Shown here piece by piece: positions 37,501-49,020 of a DNA stretch of 64,000 bases. The stretch's first letter is position 1. Each line of letters opens with the position of its first letter. This DNA is from Campylorhamphus procurvoides (Eukaryota; Chordata; Aves; Passeriformes; Dendrocolaptidae): positions 1,108,208-1,172,207 of the forward strand of contig WBMV01000093.1 in assembly GCA_013396655.1 (NCBI GenBank), in the 5' to 3' direction. The notes below the pieces were generated by a model. It was not told where the DNA came from. It made no database searches and worked only from the letters and a program-made list of their open reading frames with translations. Made by a program: the position numbers and the translations under genes.

Positions 37501-40500
37501 GTTATATTCCTTTTGTTTCGCAAATTTTTGCTGTTTTTCTAAATTTAATAAAAGAGGTTTTTCTCACAATGCCAAATATTGAACTATTCTCTTTCATCCC
37601 CATGGCCAGCGTCTGACTCCTACCAGGACTAACAGCAGGAGCAGGCAAGAACAGCTGTTCTGATTTCCAGCATGCTTGAAAGCAGGGGCAACAGGAAGTC
37701 TTACACCTGAACAAAATCCTTTGGTGTTTGTTTTTCTTCGCACACTTTGATTTCAGCAGCAAAATAATGAACTGTCATTCAAACACTGAGGCCTGTTTCA
37801 GGGACTGGTGGTGGTACTTTCTTGCTCAATTCACGTTCATTCTGGTCCCAGCAATGATTCCCTTTGTCCCAGGGTCATCACAAGTCCAAGCCCAGTGGAA
37901 GGTTAGGAAAGAAAAAGAACAAAATTAATGAATTGAAATAGTGTTTATCATTCATAAATGTTATAAACTCCTTGCCTGTTTGCAGCAGCTCTGACATAAA
38001 CTGTAGAAGTGCTTAATTTGCTTTGTAGGACAAAGGCCACCACAGTTCCTGACAATCACAGCAGTTTATCAGCACACTGAGAAAGAGATTATTTTCAAAC
38101 AGGTAGGTAGCCAGATGGCAAGTGTTCCCTTTTTTCCAAAGACACCTGCATATTTGAAGCAATTCTCTTCCTTAACACTCTCAGCATTATAAGGGCTGGG
38201 ACCATTATGAAGGAGAAGATGAAGAGGAAATCCTCATCCAGAGATAAAAGAGCTGACAACTGCCTTTTCTGCCCTTTGGAAATTATATTGCAAGTTGCGA
38301 ATTATCTCTTCTCACCTACTAGAGTGGTTGGCAACTGAGTGCTGACTATGTCACAAAAGACTCCCAATCCACTCTTCTGTTCACTTTTCAAAAGAAATCA
38401 GTGTTCTGCATGTTCTGCAGGTCTCCTTTACTCAACAGCTACTTAGCAATATCCTTCCTCTGCTCGGCTTGTCCTTGAGTTGGAGTGGCTGTTCTGTGCT
38501 AGGATAGAGAATATGTTACAGACACGTTTTTCAGAAAGTCTGCGTTCATAGAAGTACAACCGCACTGAAGCTCAAGAGATTTGCACTCACCTTCTGACGG
38601 CGTCTCTGGCTGCCCCACCCCGAGGGCAGCGATGGGAATTATCAGAGATACTGGTGTGTCAAACACGCAACAGGTGGGCCTGAGCAGTGCTGAAGAACAG
38701 TGAGGCATGATTACTAATAGCTTGCATGATTATTCCCAAACACATGCAATCTCATAATATTGCCTTCATTTGTCATAACACTGCCTGAAAACACTGAGAG
38801 GAAAACACTGTTTTGCTCTAGTGTTCTATTGATAACTGGAAGGGGAGATACAGAGCATCTGCATTGCCCCGGCAGACAAACAAAACCCCCACGTCCCACA
38901 GGTAATTAACATTTCCTAATTGGGTTTAAAACCAGAAGATTTGAGTCTGGATGCATGGAGTTTGCACCAAAATGAACAATTACTTATCCGAGGGATTCGG
39001 CGGTTTGAAAACACAATAGGAATAGATTGAAACAGAGGCTGAATTGAGGCTTTAACTGTGAGTTTGCTGGTAGCCCGTACAAACCTCCACTGCCAAGCTG
39101 CTACTTTTACTAACTGGAGTCAGAATTCACTCTCACACCTATTGTCATTTTTATCTGCCACTCTAGGCTCATTACATCAGTTTAACTAATGGCAATTAAT
39201 ATGAAAATTAAAATTGATAGCAAAATTAAAGTACTTGGAAGACAGTCAGTGTTTCTGCATAACTCTGGCATGCCTAATTACTGTTGTAAGAAAGCCCCCA
39301 GCACCACCTGTCCCGGCCAGCCCTGACCCAGCCCCAGACTCCTCTTCCCTGCTGCTATTCCAGCCTTGCCCCATGCCTGGGAGAAGATGCTCCGTGTTCT
39401 CCAGGGTGGATCACTCATCACACTCCTGTGCAGCAGCCACATTTGAGAACTTTTAAAGTGCTGTGACAAGCTAGTCCCCTAGTTTGTAGTGGATGCATTA
39501 AAAAATTTTATAGCATGGCTTAAAATGCAGAGATCAAAAATAGGCATGAACTACCTCAATACCAATACCAACCTCATCAAAAAGTTAGGATTTCTGCCAG
39601 CAAAGTCCTATACCTGACACAGAAGGAAAGGAAAACTGCTACACCTGCCCATGACCTCGAGGTTTCATTCGAAAATATCTACTTTGGCAGTCCAAATGCT
39701 TCGTTATTCAGCGTTTGTATAGTACTTCAAAGGCATAAGCTGTATCCCAGAGTTAAAACATTATTACAAACAGGGTTCTGATGTCTTCCAGACTTCACTC
39801 AACACCACTTTGTGTTATTTGCACCAACATTATTGTGGCAACAGGCTCTTGCAGTCCTCATTGTCCAAACTTTCCACCCATGACATGCAACTTAAAACTC
39901 ATCTAGTTTCAAATGAGCTGGCAGAATTAGAACTATCCTCTATATTTTCCATTACCAAGGCACCAGACACATTTTCAAATATCTTTTCAGCCAGGGACTA
40001 TGCCACTGTTTACTGATACAATAACCAACATAAATCTGCAAAACTCCTTTGCTGACACTGTTGATAGGGAACAAAACACAGTGTTAAACACACTCAGCCC
40101 TCATTCCCCCAGGACAGCTTATCTGGAGTTGCTTGGCAGAGAGGATGTTGTGATTTTATGCTGGTGTGTCCGATTTTATATTGATACCTGCTGTGTATGA
40201 GTGGAGCTATAACTGCGTTGTGCCCAAGAGCCATCCTTACCATGCACTACCTATGCTGTAACTACCTCCATCATATACTTACAAATGGTTCCAAGCAGCA
40301 AAATAACATCTGTATTGATCTAAAGAACATTTTATTGATTAAAGACTGCAGAAGAAACCATATGAAATACAGGCACATTATTTAACAACGTCTTTCCCAT
40401 ACCTGTGCTAGAAATACAGGAACATGAGGCTGTTAAATTTTTGATCAAATAACTCCCATTGAGTTTGCTGCAGTGATGCAAAGCCAAATTGCTAAGCTGT

Positions 40501-41491
40501 GGGGTTCCCCACCCTTCCACCCTCCTTCTAGTCTCTTCTGTAGGGAAAAGGAAAAGATCTACAGATGAAAAATGTTTCTGGATATTGACACTGAAAGAAT
40601 AAGATAGCATGAAAACGCATCTCATACTTTCTGCAGCAAGGTGGCACACAGGTCTAGGGCAGGACTGATGTGATTGAGTAACACTTTGGGAAGGACAGCT
40701 TGTACAGAGCTCCCCTGGCCTGCACTTTAACAACTTTCAGTGTGTTTAAAATCAAATTAGAAAGCTATTGTGTCATGTAGAAAGGCCATCCATCTTCAAG
40801 GTTTTGTACTTAATCTTTCAGGTAGAGGAAGAGGATTTGGAAGGGAGCCCTAGGAATGAATGGCACATGAGGGGCAATTAATAGTTTTAAAGAAACCCCA
40901 AGGGCAAGCACAGTGAAGTGTTTTCAGGTATAGCACAGATTAGGAGAAACTTGGCTACAGGCACAAGGGAGCAGCACAAGGCTGCTCCTGCCAGCAGCTG
41001 ACAATTTACTGTACCTTTTAGTTCACCTCTTGCATTCCTGTTTTACTCCTGAAGAGAAATTCAGAAAGCACCAACCGACATCTCTGCCAGGAAATAGAAA
41101 ATGTAAATAAAATCCAACAGTCTCTTGGGAAATCCAAATTCAAAGATTTTCAGACTCAATCTTCACACAGTTCTGAACTCCCCAAGATTGCAGGACCCTG
41201 TTCTTGTATGAGAAAACCACTATCAATTGCTTTACGTGGACATTGTGTTGTGAGGGGAAAGATACCACACAAAGGTGATGAAAATCTGCAGCGGGAAACT
41301 GATGAAATCAGTGTTTGAGGGATAGAAGGGAAAGAATGCGGTATAATCCAGGACTCTGACATTATTCAATGAAGGTCTGGTAAACTATTATGTTACAGAT
41401 ACAGTTTGAGTATTTACAGTTATATTTACTGTAAGGAGAGGGAAGCCTAACGATTTTGATATCACAGGAATACAGATTTTACAAATATCAG
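37501..41491. other. Non-coding stretch, no gene seen
   Basis: Unique-looking AT-rich sequence. A short C-rich patch at 39290-39380 gives a proline-rich frame without a domain. The minus frame at 40332-40733 (133 codons) has no recognisable similarity. Confidence 0.5.
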
Positions 41492-42251
41492 TGTGCAGGT
41501 TTAAAGGTAAACCGACAGGAGAAACGAACCCAGCTCAAGAGAGATTACAAGTCAGAGTTATAATTTGCTAAAAAAAAATTACAATAAATACAATGAGACA
41601 GAGAAAAACTGGTTTTAACCCACAAAACAACAGATGTATAACCAAGCCCCCCCGGAAAATGAACAGAATGGTGTTCATCAGCCCCTGTGCTGAGCCTCAC
41701 AGGGGCCCCCTGAGTACAAAGTAAAGGAAAGGAAAACCTGTTGGTGGGCATGATGGTCACAGTCTGGTCAAGAGTGGCAGTCGCAGTCCTGTTGAGGTTC
41801 TGCTCCTCCCCTGGATCCCACAAGTGGTACCAGAAGTCCCAAACCCCAAAGATTAAATATGCTCAGGTTCAGGTGGGAATGCCCAGTACCTTCCCCAGGG
41901 TGGGATTTTCACAATGGGTGATTTAACTGTGTGAGTCATGGCATATTTTTGGAATCCTTGATGGCCTATCAACAGACAAGACCCCTCAGGGGGGTGTGAA
42001 GGTGCTGATGCCTCCCCAGAGGGGAGTTATCATGACTGCGTCATTGGTGTGAAGACACAGAAACACTCCCCTGTCTCACAGGGTTCTTTAACACCCTCCC
42101 TGCAGCCTGAGGGGCCAGGTGTGCCCTGGGCAGGTGCTGCCAACGATCCAATATTAACAGTCCATCAGAAATGACACAGAGAGTGTAGAACACACAGGTT
42201 TGGTTAAACCCACACAGTGATAAACTGGCCCCAGCAGCTGTTACCAAGACA
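41492..42251 (-). repeat. Solo LTR of an avian ERV, antisense, about 760 bp
   Basis: Bounded by TG ('tgtgcaggtttaaagg') and CA ('ttaccaagaca'). On the minus strand it therefore begins TGTCTTGG and ends CCTGCACA. The flanks are 'atcag' on the left and 'atgag' on the right, a 5-base duplication with one mismatch, which is acceptable for an old insertion. GC-rich stem-forming blocks lie at 41985-42125. No gag, pol or env sequence adjoins it. A deleted relative lies at 31395-31590. Confidence 0.75.
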
Positions 42252-44870
42252 ATGAGTTGGGAGAGAAACCGGTCATTATATAGGAACCTGAGGAATGAAA
42301 GCCTTGGTCAAGCTCATTCATAAAGATGCTTCCCTTTTGGTTTTTTGTTTGCCTTTTCCTATCTCCCTTCTGTAGTCTTTTAAACTTTATTGAAGACAAT
42401 AAGATGAATGATGCTCCACTGAGTGAATCCAACTGAGACATTGAGCTGAAGAAACTTTTTTCTGAAGTGGCGTTTTCTATACCAGAAATCAATATCACAT
42501 TTCAAATGGTATCTTTTGCCAGGCTGAGATGGCAGAAACCAGTCCTGGAGCACACAGCAGGTAAAAGGAAAGGGCCTGAAGTGCAGCACCTTTGCCTCCA
42601 AGGCCTTTTTTTGATCTTTGGTAAGTCTCCACCTCTCTTTGCATACCAGCATTGTGGATTTAATTCAGAGTGGGAGGCACTGCCCAGGCTTTGTTAGCAG
42701 GCCTAATTTGAGGGTTAAAAATATTGCAGAAGTATTGTTACCAGGGCTGGAAAAGAATTTGTTTTCCCAGGCTGTACATTGTCTTCTTAAATCTTACCCC
42801 AAAGCAGAGAAAACCAGTTGGCTCATGTTTTTCTTTTTTTAATATATATACATCTATTTAGCCTTTCTTGTACACATCCTTCCAAGTTTTGGTTTGTATT
42901 AACAACCATACTGGACAAAAAAAACCCCATAAAAACTCCCCACCAAAAACAACAACAAAAAAAGCCCCAAAACCAAAAAAACCTCTTTTTCATCCACTGT
43001 TTAAGAGTTATGTGATTTAAGTTATTTTTGTAATGGTATCCTAGGTTTCATATTGGTATTTTCAGGAAGTAAACACATTTCATAAACCTTACATCCCACA
43101 CAGTACTAGAGGACCTGTAGATCAGAATCTTTCGGTGATGTGCAGCAGCTGAGGGAGTGGCTGGGTCTGGCAGTGGGAATGCACTAGACCTGGAGAGACT
43201 CACCTGGGTGCAGCAGAGCTGAGACACATTTGCAGGCACACCAGGGCTTCCTCTTGTGCAGCCTGGCAAGAACCCAGGCAAACCCCTCAGTATTTTCAGA
43301 CCAATTAGTGGTGGAGGGTAATAAAAATAGTGTGTTCAGAGCATTTACAGACCAAACCGATCTTCTCTTGCTCCTGGAAGGAGACTTTTCAGTTAGTTAC
43401 AGCTCATTAACTGCTACCATTGAAAGGTTCTTGTTTTAATTCCTTTGATCTAATTCAGACAGGTTTTTTTTCCTTTGTCAACACTCAGTCAGAGCATAAG
43501 TTTTGCCTTTGTTAATGAAATATATAGCTAATTTAAACTAATGACTGCTACTGGACACTTAGAAATATTCAGACAGTCTGATCACTCAATGGTTCTTTTT
43601 TTTGAAACATCAAAACCTCTGAACCAAACTTAGACCAGTGGTGCCATGAGTCAAATGTAATAAATTGAGGACTTCTATTAAAGAAAGAGAAGCTAGCTGC
43701 ATAAAAACTAACAGTTCTTGTTATCTTTAGTATCTCCTGCTGCTTTCTTATGATTGAAAGGCAATTTTGAAAAGGTCCTATTAGAAACTATGGAGCATGT
43801 TGTACTCTTAGTTCTCTTGATTCAGAAGGATCCAGGTAAATACAGGGAAACAAATGCAAAAGAAAACCCCAGGAATCCTCAGGCAGACTTGTTGCTCTCG
43901 TGCTGTTGATCCCCAGAGTGTCACAGTTACACAACAGAACAAAGCTGGAATAAGCAAAACTGACCAAGGAAAAACATTGGTCATTGCAAAGGGTGAAACC
44001 CCCAAAGTTTTTATTCAAGGTCTATGGCACAAGACTGATGCTACTTTGGTCCAACTTCCTATAATAGAGGCAGATGTGCTCTGAAGGGGCAACAGTAATA
44101 AATATTGACAGACAAAATCTGTCCATTCAAAGTTTTGTCTAATAAGGTCTCAGATCTTGGCATTAGGCACAATTTTGGCATGCGGGATCACGCTGCAGGG
44201 TAAAGCATTATACCACATGTTGAGACAGCCACAATAAAGAAAAATATCAGAGAACAAAATTACTTTGGAGTGCAAATTTTTAGGAGAACAGTTTATTTAA
44301 AAAGCCACAAATGCTTCCAGTCTAATTCTTTTTGGTTTATATATGAATAGGGGAAGAGAAATAACTGTGGGAAAGGCGGAGTCTAAAGCAGAGCAATTGT
44401 TTATATTATTTTAACAGTAACCACCCTAAACTAGTTTCCAGTTAATTTCATTGCAACTAAGCATCTGGGATTTTATTGTCATCATTTTTAGTAGTCAAAT
44501 ATGCTTCTTCTATCACAGAAAGCTTCCCAGAAGCTTATCTTCTGCTTCTTGATCTCCCAGAGCATTGTAAATATGGAACAATGTGACATAAAGCTCCAAA
44601 GAGGCTGTTACTTAAACAAACGGATGGGGTCATTTTCATTTATTTCATGGCAACCTCTTCCACACTTTGCTTTCCTTTGAGGTCATTTTCTGATTGTCTT
44701 GTTTTGAAGCCAGGCAATTTGTCCCACACTCACTGCTGTTTATGGGCTAATTAGAATTTTAAAAGTAATTCAAACACTCCTTGCAATATGCTGTTAATTC
44801 CCTCCAGATTGCTGAGAACATTAGCTTCAGTGTTTGTTTGTTTTAACTCACTCTTAAAATATTAAACTGT
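42252..44870. other. Non-coding stretch with A/C-rich tract
   Basis: Unique sequence. 42915-42984 is an A-rich, C-interrupted low-complexity tract. 44270-44860 is AT-rich with many TAAT-type words and could be conserved non-coding DNA, but this cannot be judged from one sequence. Confidence 0.5.
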
Positions 44871-45346
44871 TGTGGTTTAGGAATGGTATTCTCCAATTTA
44901 GTGCTCCCACTAAAACCACACTGCTGCTTGGTCCCCCATCCCACTGTGGGTGGCTGGAGAGAAGAATTGGAGGCACAAAAGGTAAAGATCACAGGCTGAG
45001 ACAAGAACAGTTTGCTGGAAGCAGAAATTAAATAAGAAAACTTACAGTAACAGCAATGATATTAATAAAGAAAGCGTACAAGAGTGATTCACATGTAAAA
45101 TGCTCACTACAAAGCCGGAGCTGCCACAACACCACGACTGCTCCCTCCAGCTCGGAACCAGCACCCCTCTATCCTTCCCTCCTCCACACTGACTCCAAGC
45201 CAGCAGGAACCTCCTCTCCTCAGAAGAGATTTCCTTCCCTCTGCCCCAGGCAATGACTTGAAGTGGCACAGAATAACCCCCCAGGTCCTGGCCATGCCCC
45301 ATCCCAGCTACTGCAAAAATTAACCCTGTCCTGGCCAGAAGCAGGA
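44871..45346 (-). repeat. Avian ERV LTR, antisense, about 475 bp
   Basis: The + strand begins 'tgtggtttaggaatgg', then 'cactaaaaccac' and 'ggaggcacaaaaggt'. It ends with 'taaccctgtcctggccag'. Read on the minus strand the end becomes 'ctggccaggacagggttaatttt', the typical start of avian ERVL-type LTRs and comparable to the one at 21551. No adjoining internal sequence is seen. The right boundary is approximate because the expected terminal CA is degraded. Confidence 0.7.
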
Positions 45347-47731
45347 TTGGCACACTGGATTTGGGATAATTCACCTTTAATGATAAATTCATTATAAAAT
45401 TAAGCACCCTACCTCATTAGCATTGGCGCATGGTCCTGGAGATGTCTGCACCTTGAGAAGCCTGTGTGAATCCCACCGTGTCAGACCAGGGCACAGCAGG
45501 ACCCTGGGCTGGGCAGGCACGGCCTCTGCACCCGCAGAGTTCACCTGGCCATTGTTAGCACAGGCTGGAGACAGCCCTGCTGCTGTCATCTGTGCTGGCT
45601 GGGCTGGCTGGGACACCTGGGACACCAGACACATCTTGGCCTTTCTCCTCACTACTTCAGACCCAATCAGCATAAACCAGGCGCTGGTTTTGTACAATAA
45701 CCTTCCCTGACACAAGTCAAAGCCTGGCCTGAGCCCACAGACAAGTCCAGAAGAAGCACAGCCCCAGCACTCAAATCCGAACTCCACCATGACTCAGCTG
45801 GGACCTCAGAGGGGCTGTTCCCCTCCCTGTGCCATCTCTTCAGGCAGCTGAGGTGCCAGCAGACTTGGAGCTCTGAGCCCTCCTCCAGGCTCTAGCAAGG
45901 CTGCCAAGCAGCACAGCTCAGCCAGCCTGCACCTTGAGAATGTGTACAAGAAACCTTGCATGAGATCAAACATGGAAAAGTTCTGTCACCTTTCTATTAA
46001 CACCTTTTTTTTGAAAATTACTATATGCAAATTATGTAAGCAGAATTAGTTACACAAGAAATAATAACTATATAGAAGGAACCAGCACCAGGAATTTGGG
46101 AAAGAATTGAGTGGAAAAAAATTAGCAGAAATTTACAGAAAAAGAATTAATACTAGAATACATTCACAGCCTGCAGAGTCATTTAATTTATCTTCTTCTA
46201 CATATCTTTCTGAAAAAAGAAACAATTTTATGAGAAAAAAAATAATCACTACTGCAGAGTCTTGCACTTCACAAATACCCCATTACCTGTGCAAACAAAA
46301 AGTTAGTGTCAAATTGTCAGTAAAGAGATTTGACACCACTTCCCAAAATGAACATTATTATAAGCAATTAAAATGGAACTACACTTGCCTGGGAAGTGCC
46401 TGCAGGATAAGCCAGTTAAGTGTTAACATGAGTTAACAACCACTTCTAACTGGCATGTTTGCTTATCCATTTATGATCTGATTAAGCCATGAAAGCAGCT
46501 GTACCAGGGTTCATCCAGCCAAGGACACTCTCTTCAGCAAGGGCCATAAGTTGACATTAGAGATAAGTAAGAACCATGTAAGTGTTGGCACTTCCCAAGT
46601 ACTCTTGAAGCCTCTGAGCATTTTCAGCTCAGGGTATTTCTTGAATCTATTATTATTTATCTACTTAGCAACACTCAATAGGTGGCTTCTCCAAATGCTG
46701 TGCAGACTCTGCATGCCACAGGCTCTTTTTGCAAATACAGAGTCATTGGCAAGGAGTTTCTCTTACCTACTAACACTGTTGTTTGTCTTGAACACATTTG
46801 CTACAGTTTTTAATGACATAAATTTATTTTCCACCTACTTATTTCCTAAAAACTCTTTTTTTCCTTCCTTTGCTGTTCTAGTAGCTATAGAATATTGAGC
46901 TGATGTCTTCATGGTATTCAAGTGTGCTCTGAGTTATGGTACACTTTTTGTGCAGCTATACCACTTCAGAAGTGAACAGTTTGACTTCCTGACTTGGCTA
47001 CAAGTACATCATTGGGGCTTTAAAGAAATCAGATACCTCTATACCTGTGTAACTGTACCTGTACTGGTGGCTCCTCTGACTGAATCATGTGTTAGTAACC
47101 CATTCCAGAGTGAAATACTTAGCAAGGCACAAGGCAGTACAGAGATCAGCCAAAACCAAAGAACCATTTTACTGCCAAAAAACACCAACTTGAATCCACT
47201 GGCACTGCTTTATCCAAGTCTGTGCACTCAGTTCTGCTGACAGAAGAACTACTCCCTGACTTTTCCTCTATTAATACTCAGTGTTTTGGTTTACCCCCAA
47301 AAGAGCTTGTATCTGACACTCAGACTCTCACCTCAAAGCATCATTGAAGAGTTTTTAGACCATCAGGCCCTGAAATCTGAGGAACATGTTCTCCCTCAGG
47401 TTTCCATAGTTCCTGTATCTCTGCCAAGACCCTGAAGAGTGAAAAAGGAAGGCTCACGCCAACTGAGGATGGGAACAAGGAATGGCAGTATGCAGGAAGG
47501 TTTTAGAACTTGGGTGGAACTTGGGAGAAGCATGCAAATCCTCCTAAAATTATGGTCAAAAAGGGAAGGACAATACCTGTAGAAGGAAAACGAGGGAGGA
47601 GATAACCATATATGGTGAGACCGCACTGTGGCCGATCTCATCCAATAGGAAATCAGGAAAAACAAGAGGGAGAACTGGGGGAACCATTTTGTACAGTATA
47701 GTAGAGCTGACATACAAGAACATTAAAACAT
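45347..47731. other. Non-coding stretch, no gene seen
   Basis: 45420-45640 is GC-rich, with overlapping frames on both strands and no domain. The rest is AT-rich. The last 150 bases contain 'catccaatagg' and might belong to an older LTR interrupted by the insertion at 47738, but this is not established. Confidence 0.45.
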
Positions 47732-47805
47732 ATAAAATGCCGCGTTCTGCCGGGGGATGAAAGGATGAGCCACTCCAGGGTTAGGGCTGAAGCAGGAATG
47801 ACCAG

Positions 47806-47811
47806 TTTATT
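47806..47811 (-). terminator. LTR polyadenylation signal
   Basis: TTTATT on the + strand reads AATAAA in the sense direction of the solo LTR, just downstream of its TATA box. Confidence 0.6.
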
Positions 47812-47826
47812 GAGGGAGCACGAGAC

Positions 47827-47834
47827 TTATATAG
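47827..47834 (-). promoter_or_regulatory. LTR TATA box
   Basis: The + strand 'ttatatag' reads CTATATAA in the sense direction, placed between the long U3 and the poly(A) signal as expected for a retroviral promoter. Confidence 0.6.
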
Positions 47835-48235
47835 GGTTCTGGAACTAGGGAGAAGTTCGGGGCGGAGTTAGGGTGGAGTGCAACAAGCAAGGAAAAAGGG
47901 GGTGGTAACCATGCCAAACAAGGGGTTAAGCAGGTGGGGTGAACCTTATAAGGGAGTGGTGCAGTGCACCAAACTCTGGCCAATGGGGGAACAGAGGTTA
48001 AACAACCAATGAGAACATTCACACAATTGAAGTGTAATTATTACTATTCTAATAATGAAATCTCTGTATAAGCTACGTCAACAGTAAAAAACTTCAAAAA
48101 CTCGTCAGTTTGAGTTTCTTTGGAGCAGTGTTCTCCTCTTATCAGTCACCTGTCTTCCTTTGTCCCTTTTTCTGAATTCCTCTTTTTTGTCTCCTCCGGT
48201 CTGTGTAGTTCTTCGGTTGTTCCCTGACAATAAAA

Positions 48236-49020
48236 CATTAGGAGTCATTCATTGTTAGAGTTTCAAAGCCGAAGGGGTAATTCCTTCCAAAAAACTGGGA
48301 GCCAACGCCTTAGTGTAGGTAAAGATGTTTAACAAAAGACATGTATACCCTGATGTTATCTACCTTGGCCAGGCTTTTTGTTCTGATATCTCCCTCAGCC
48401 TGGGAGAGAGGGGGAAGGGAGTTGGTGTTACTGGTTTTTCTAGTTTTCCTGCGCAAGGCAGGAGCTCAGCTCTCAGCGGAGCAAGGAGGACGGGACACAG
48501 ACACTCCAATCTTGGCATCACTGGATATTGGATGGTGTTCCTCTTCCCTTCTCTGACTCGACCATTTTTTCATCCGTGGGTGATTATAAACACCACGGAA
48601 TTGCCGCGGGGAGAAAGAGGGAGAGCGACCTGGTTTCCCACCCCTGTGGAGATGGAATTGTTGCTGCTTTTCTGCCTTCCTATTTTTCTCACGGGAACCA
48701 ACCTGAGAACTGCCTGCCACCACCCTGAGGGAGCCCAACCGGCCGGGCACGGCATCGTCACCTGCTGTCCGTAAATATAATTGCATTCCCCTTTTTTGGG
48801 GGTAGCCAAAAAAGACCTTTTTGACTGGTTTGCCTTGTCATTTGGGGGGTGGAGGGGTTTTATTACAAACTGTTGTTGTTTGGTTCTTTTTCTGTCTCTC
48901 TCTCTATATATATATGTATTGTGGTTAAGAACTGTTATCCTTTTCTTTATATATATTTTTTCCTAATTAAAGTTCTGTTTCCTAAATTTAAAGGAGAGGG
49001 ATTATTTCTTGACCAGCATA
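48236..49020 (+). repeat. Probable older LTR or ERV-derived repeat, sense orientation
   Basis: The segment is GC-richer than its flanks over 48390-48780 and ends with T-rich sequence, a TA microsatellite (48894-48919), ATTAAA at about 48966 and 'aaaggagagggattatttc', an ending that I associate with passerine LTRs. A 149-codon frame (48325-48774) crosses it but has no gag, pol or env motif. The left edge coincides with the ERVK-like LTR's duplication, so that LTR may have inserted into this element. No matching terminal duplication was found. Confidence 0.45.

Larger units (their letters stand above)
47738..48229 (-). repeat. Solo LTR, ERVK-like, with perfect 6-bp target-site duplication
   Basis: A 492-bp element whose minus strand starts TGTCAGGGAACAACC and ends CGCGGCA. 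It is flanked on both sides by ATAAAA (47732-47737 and 48230-48235). A 6-base duplication is usual for class II (ERVK-type) elements. In the sense direction a TATA box lies at 47827-47834 and AATAAA at 47806-47811, about 15 bases further on, followed by a short R/U5. The body holds an ATTGG/CCAAT motif near 47981. There is no internal coding sequence, so the provirus was lost by recombination between its two LTRs. Confidence 0.88.

Noticed and set aside
48325..48774. 149-codon frame as an ERV gene
   Set aside because: It crosses an LTR-like repeat and lacks any gag, pol or env motif.
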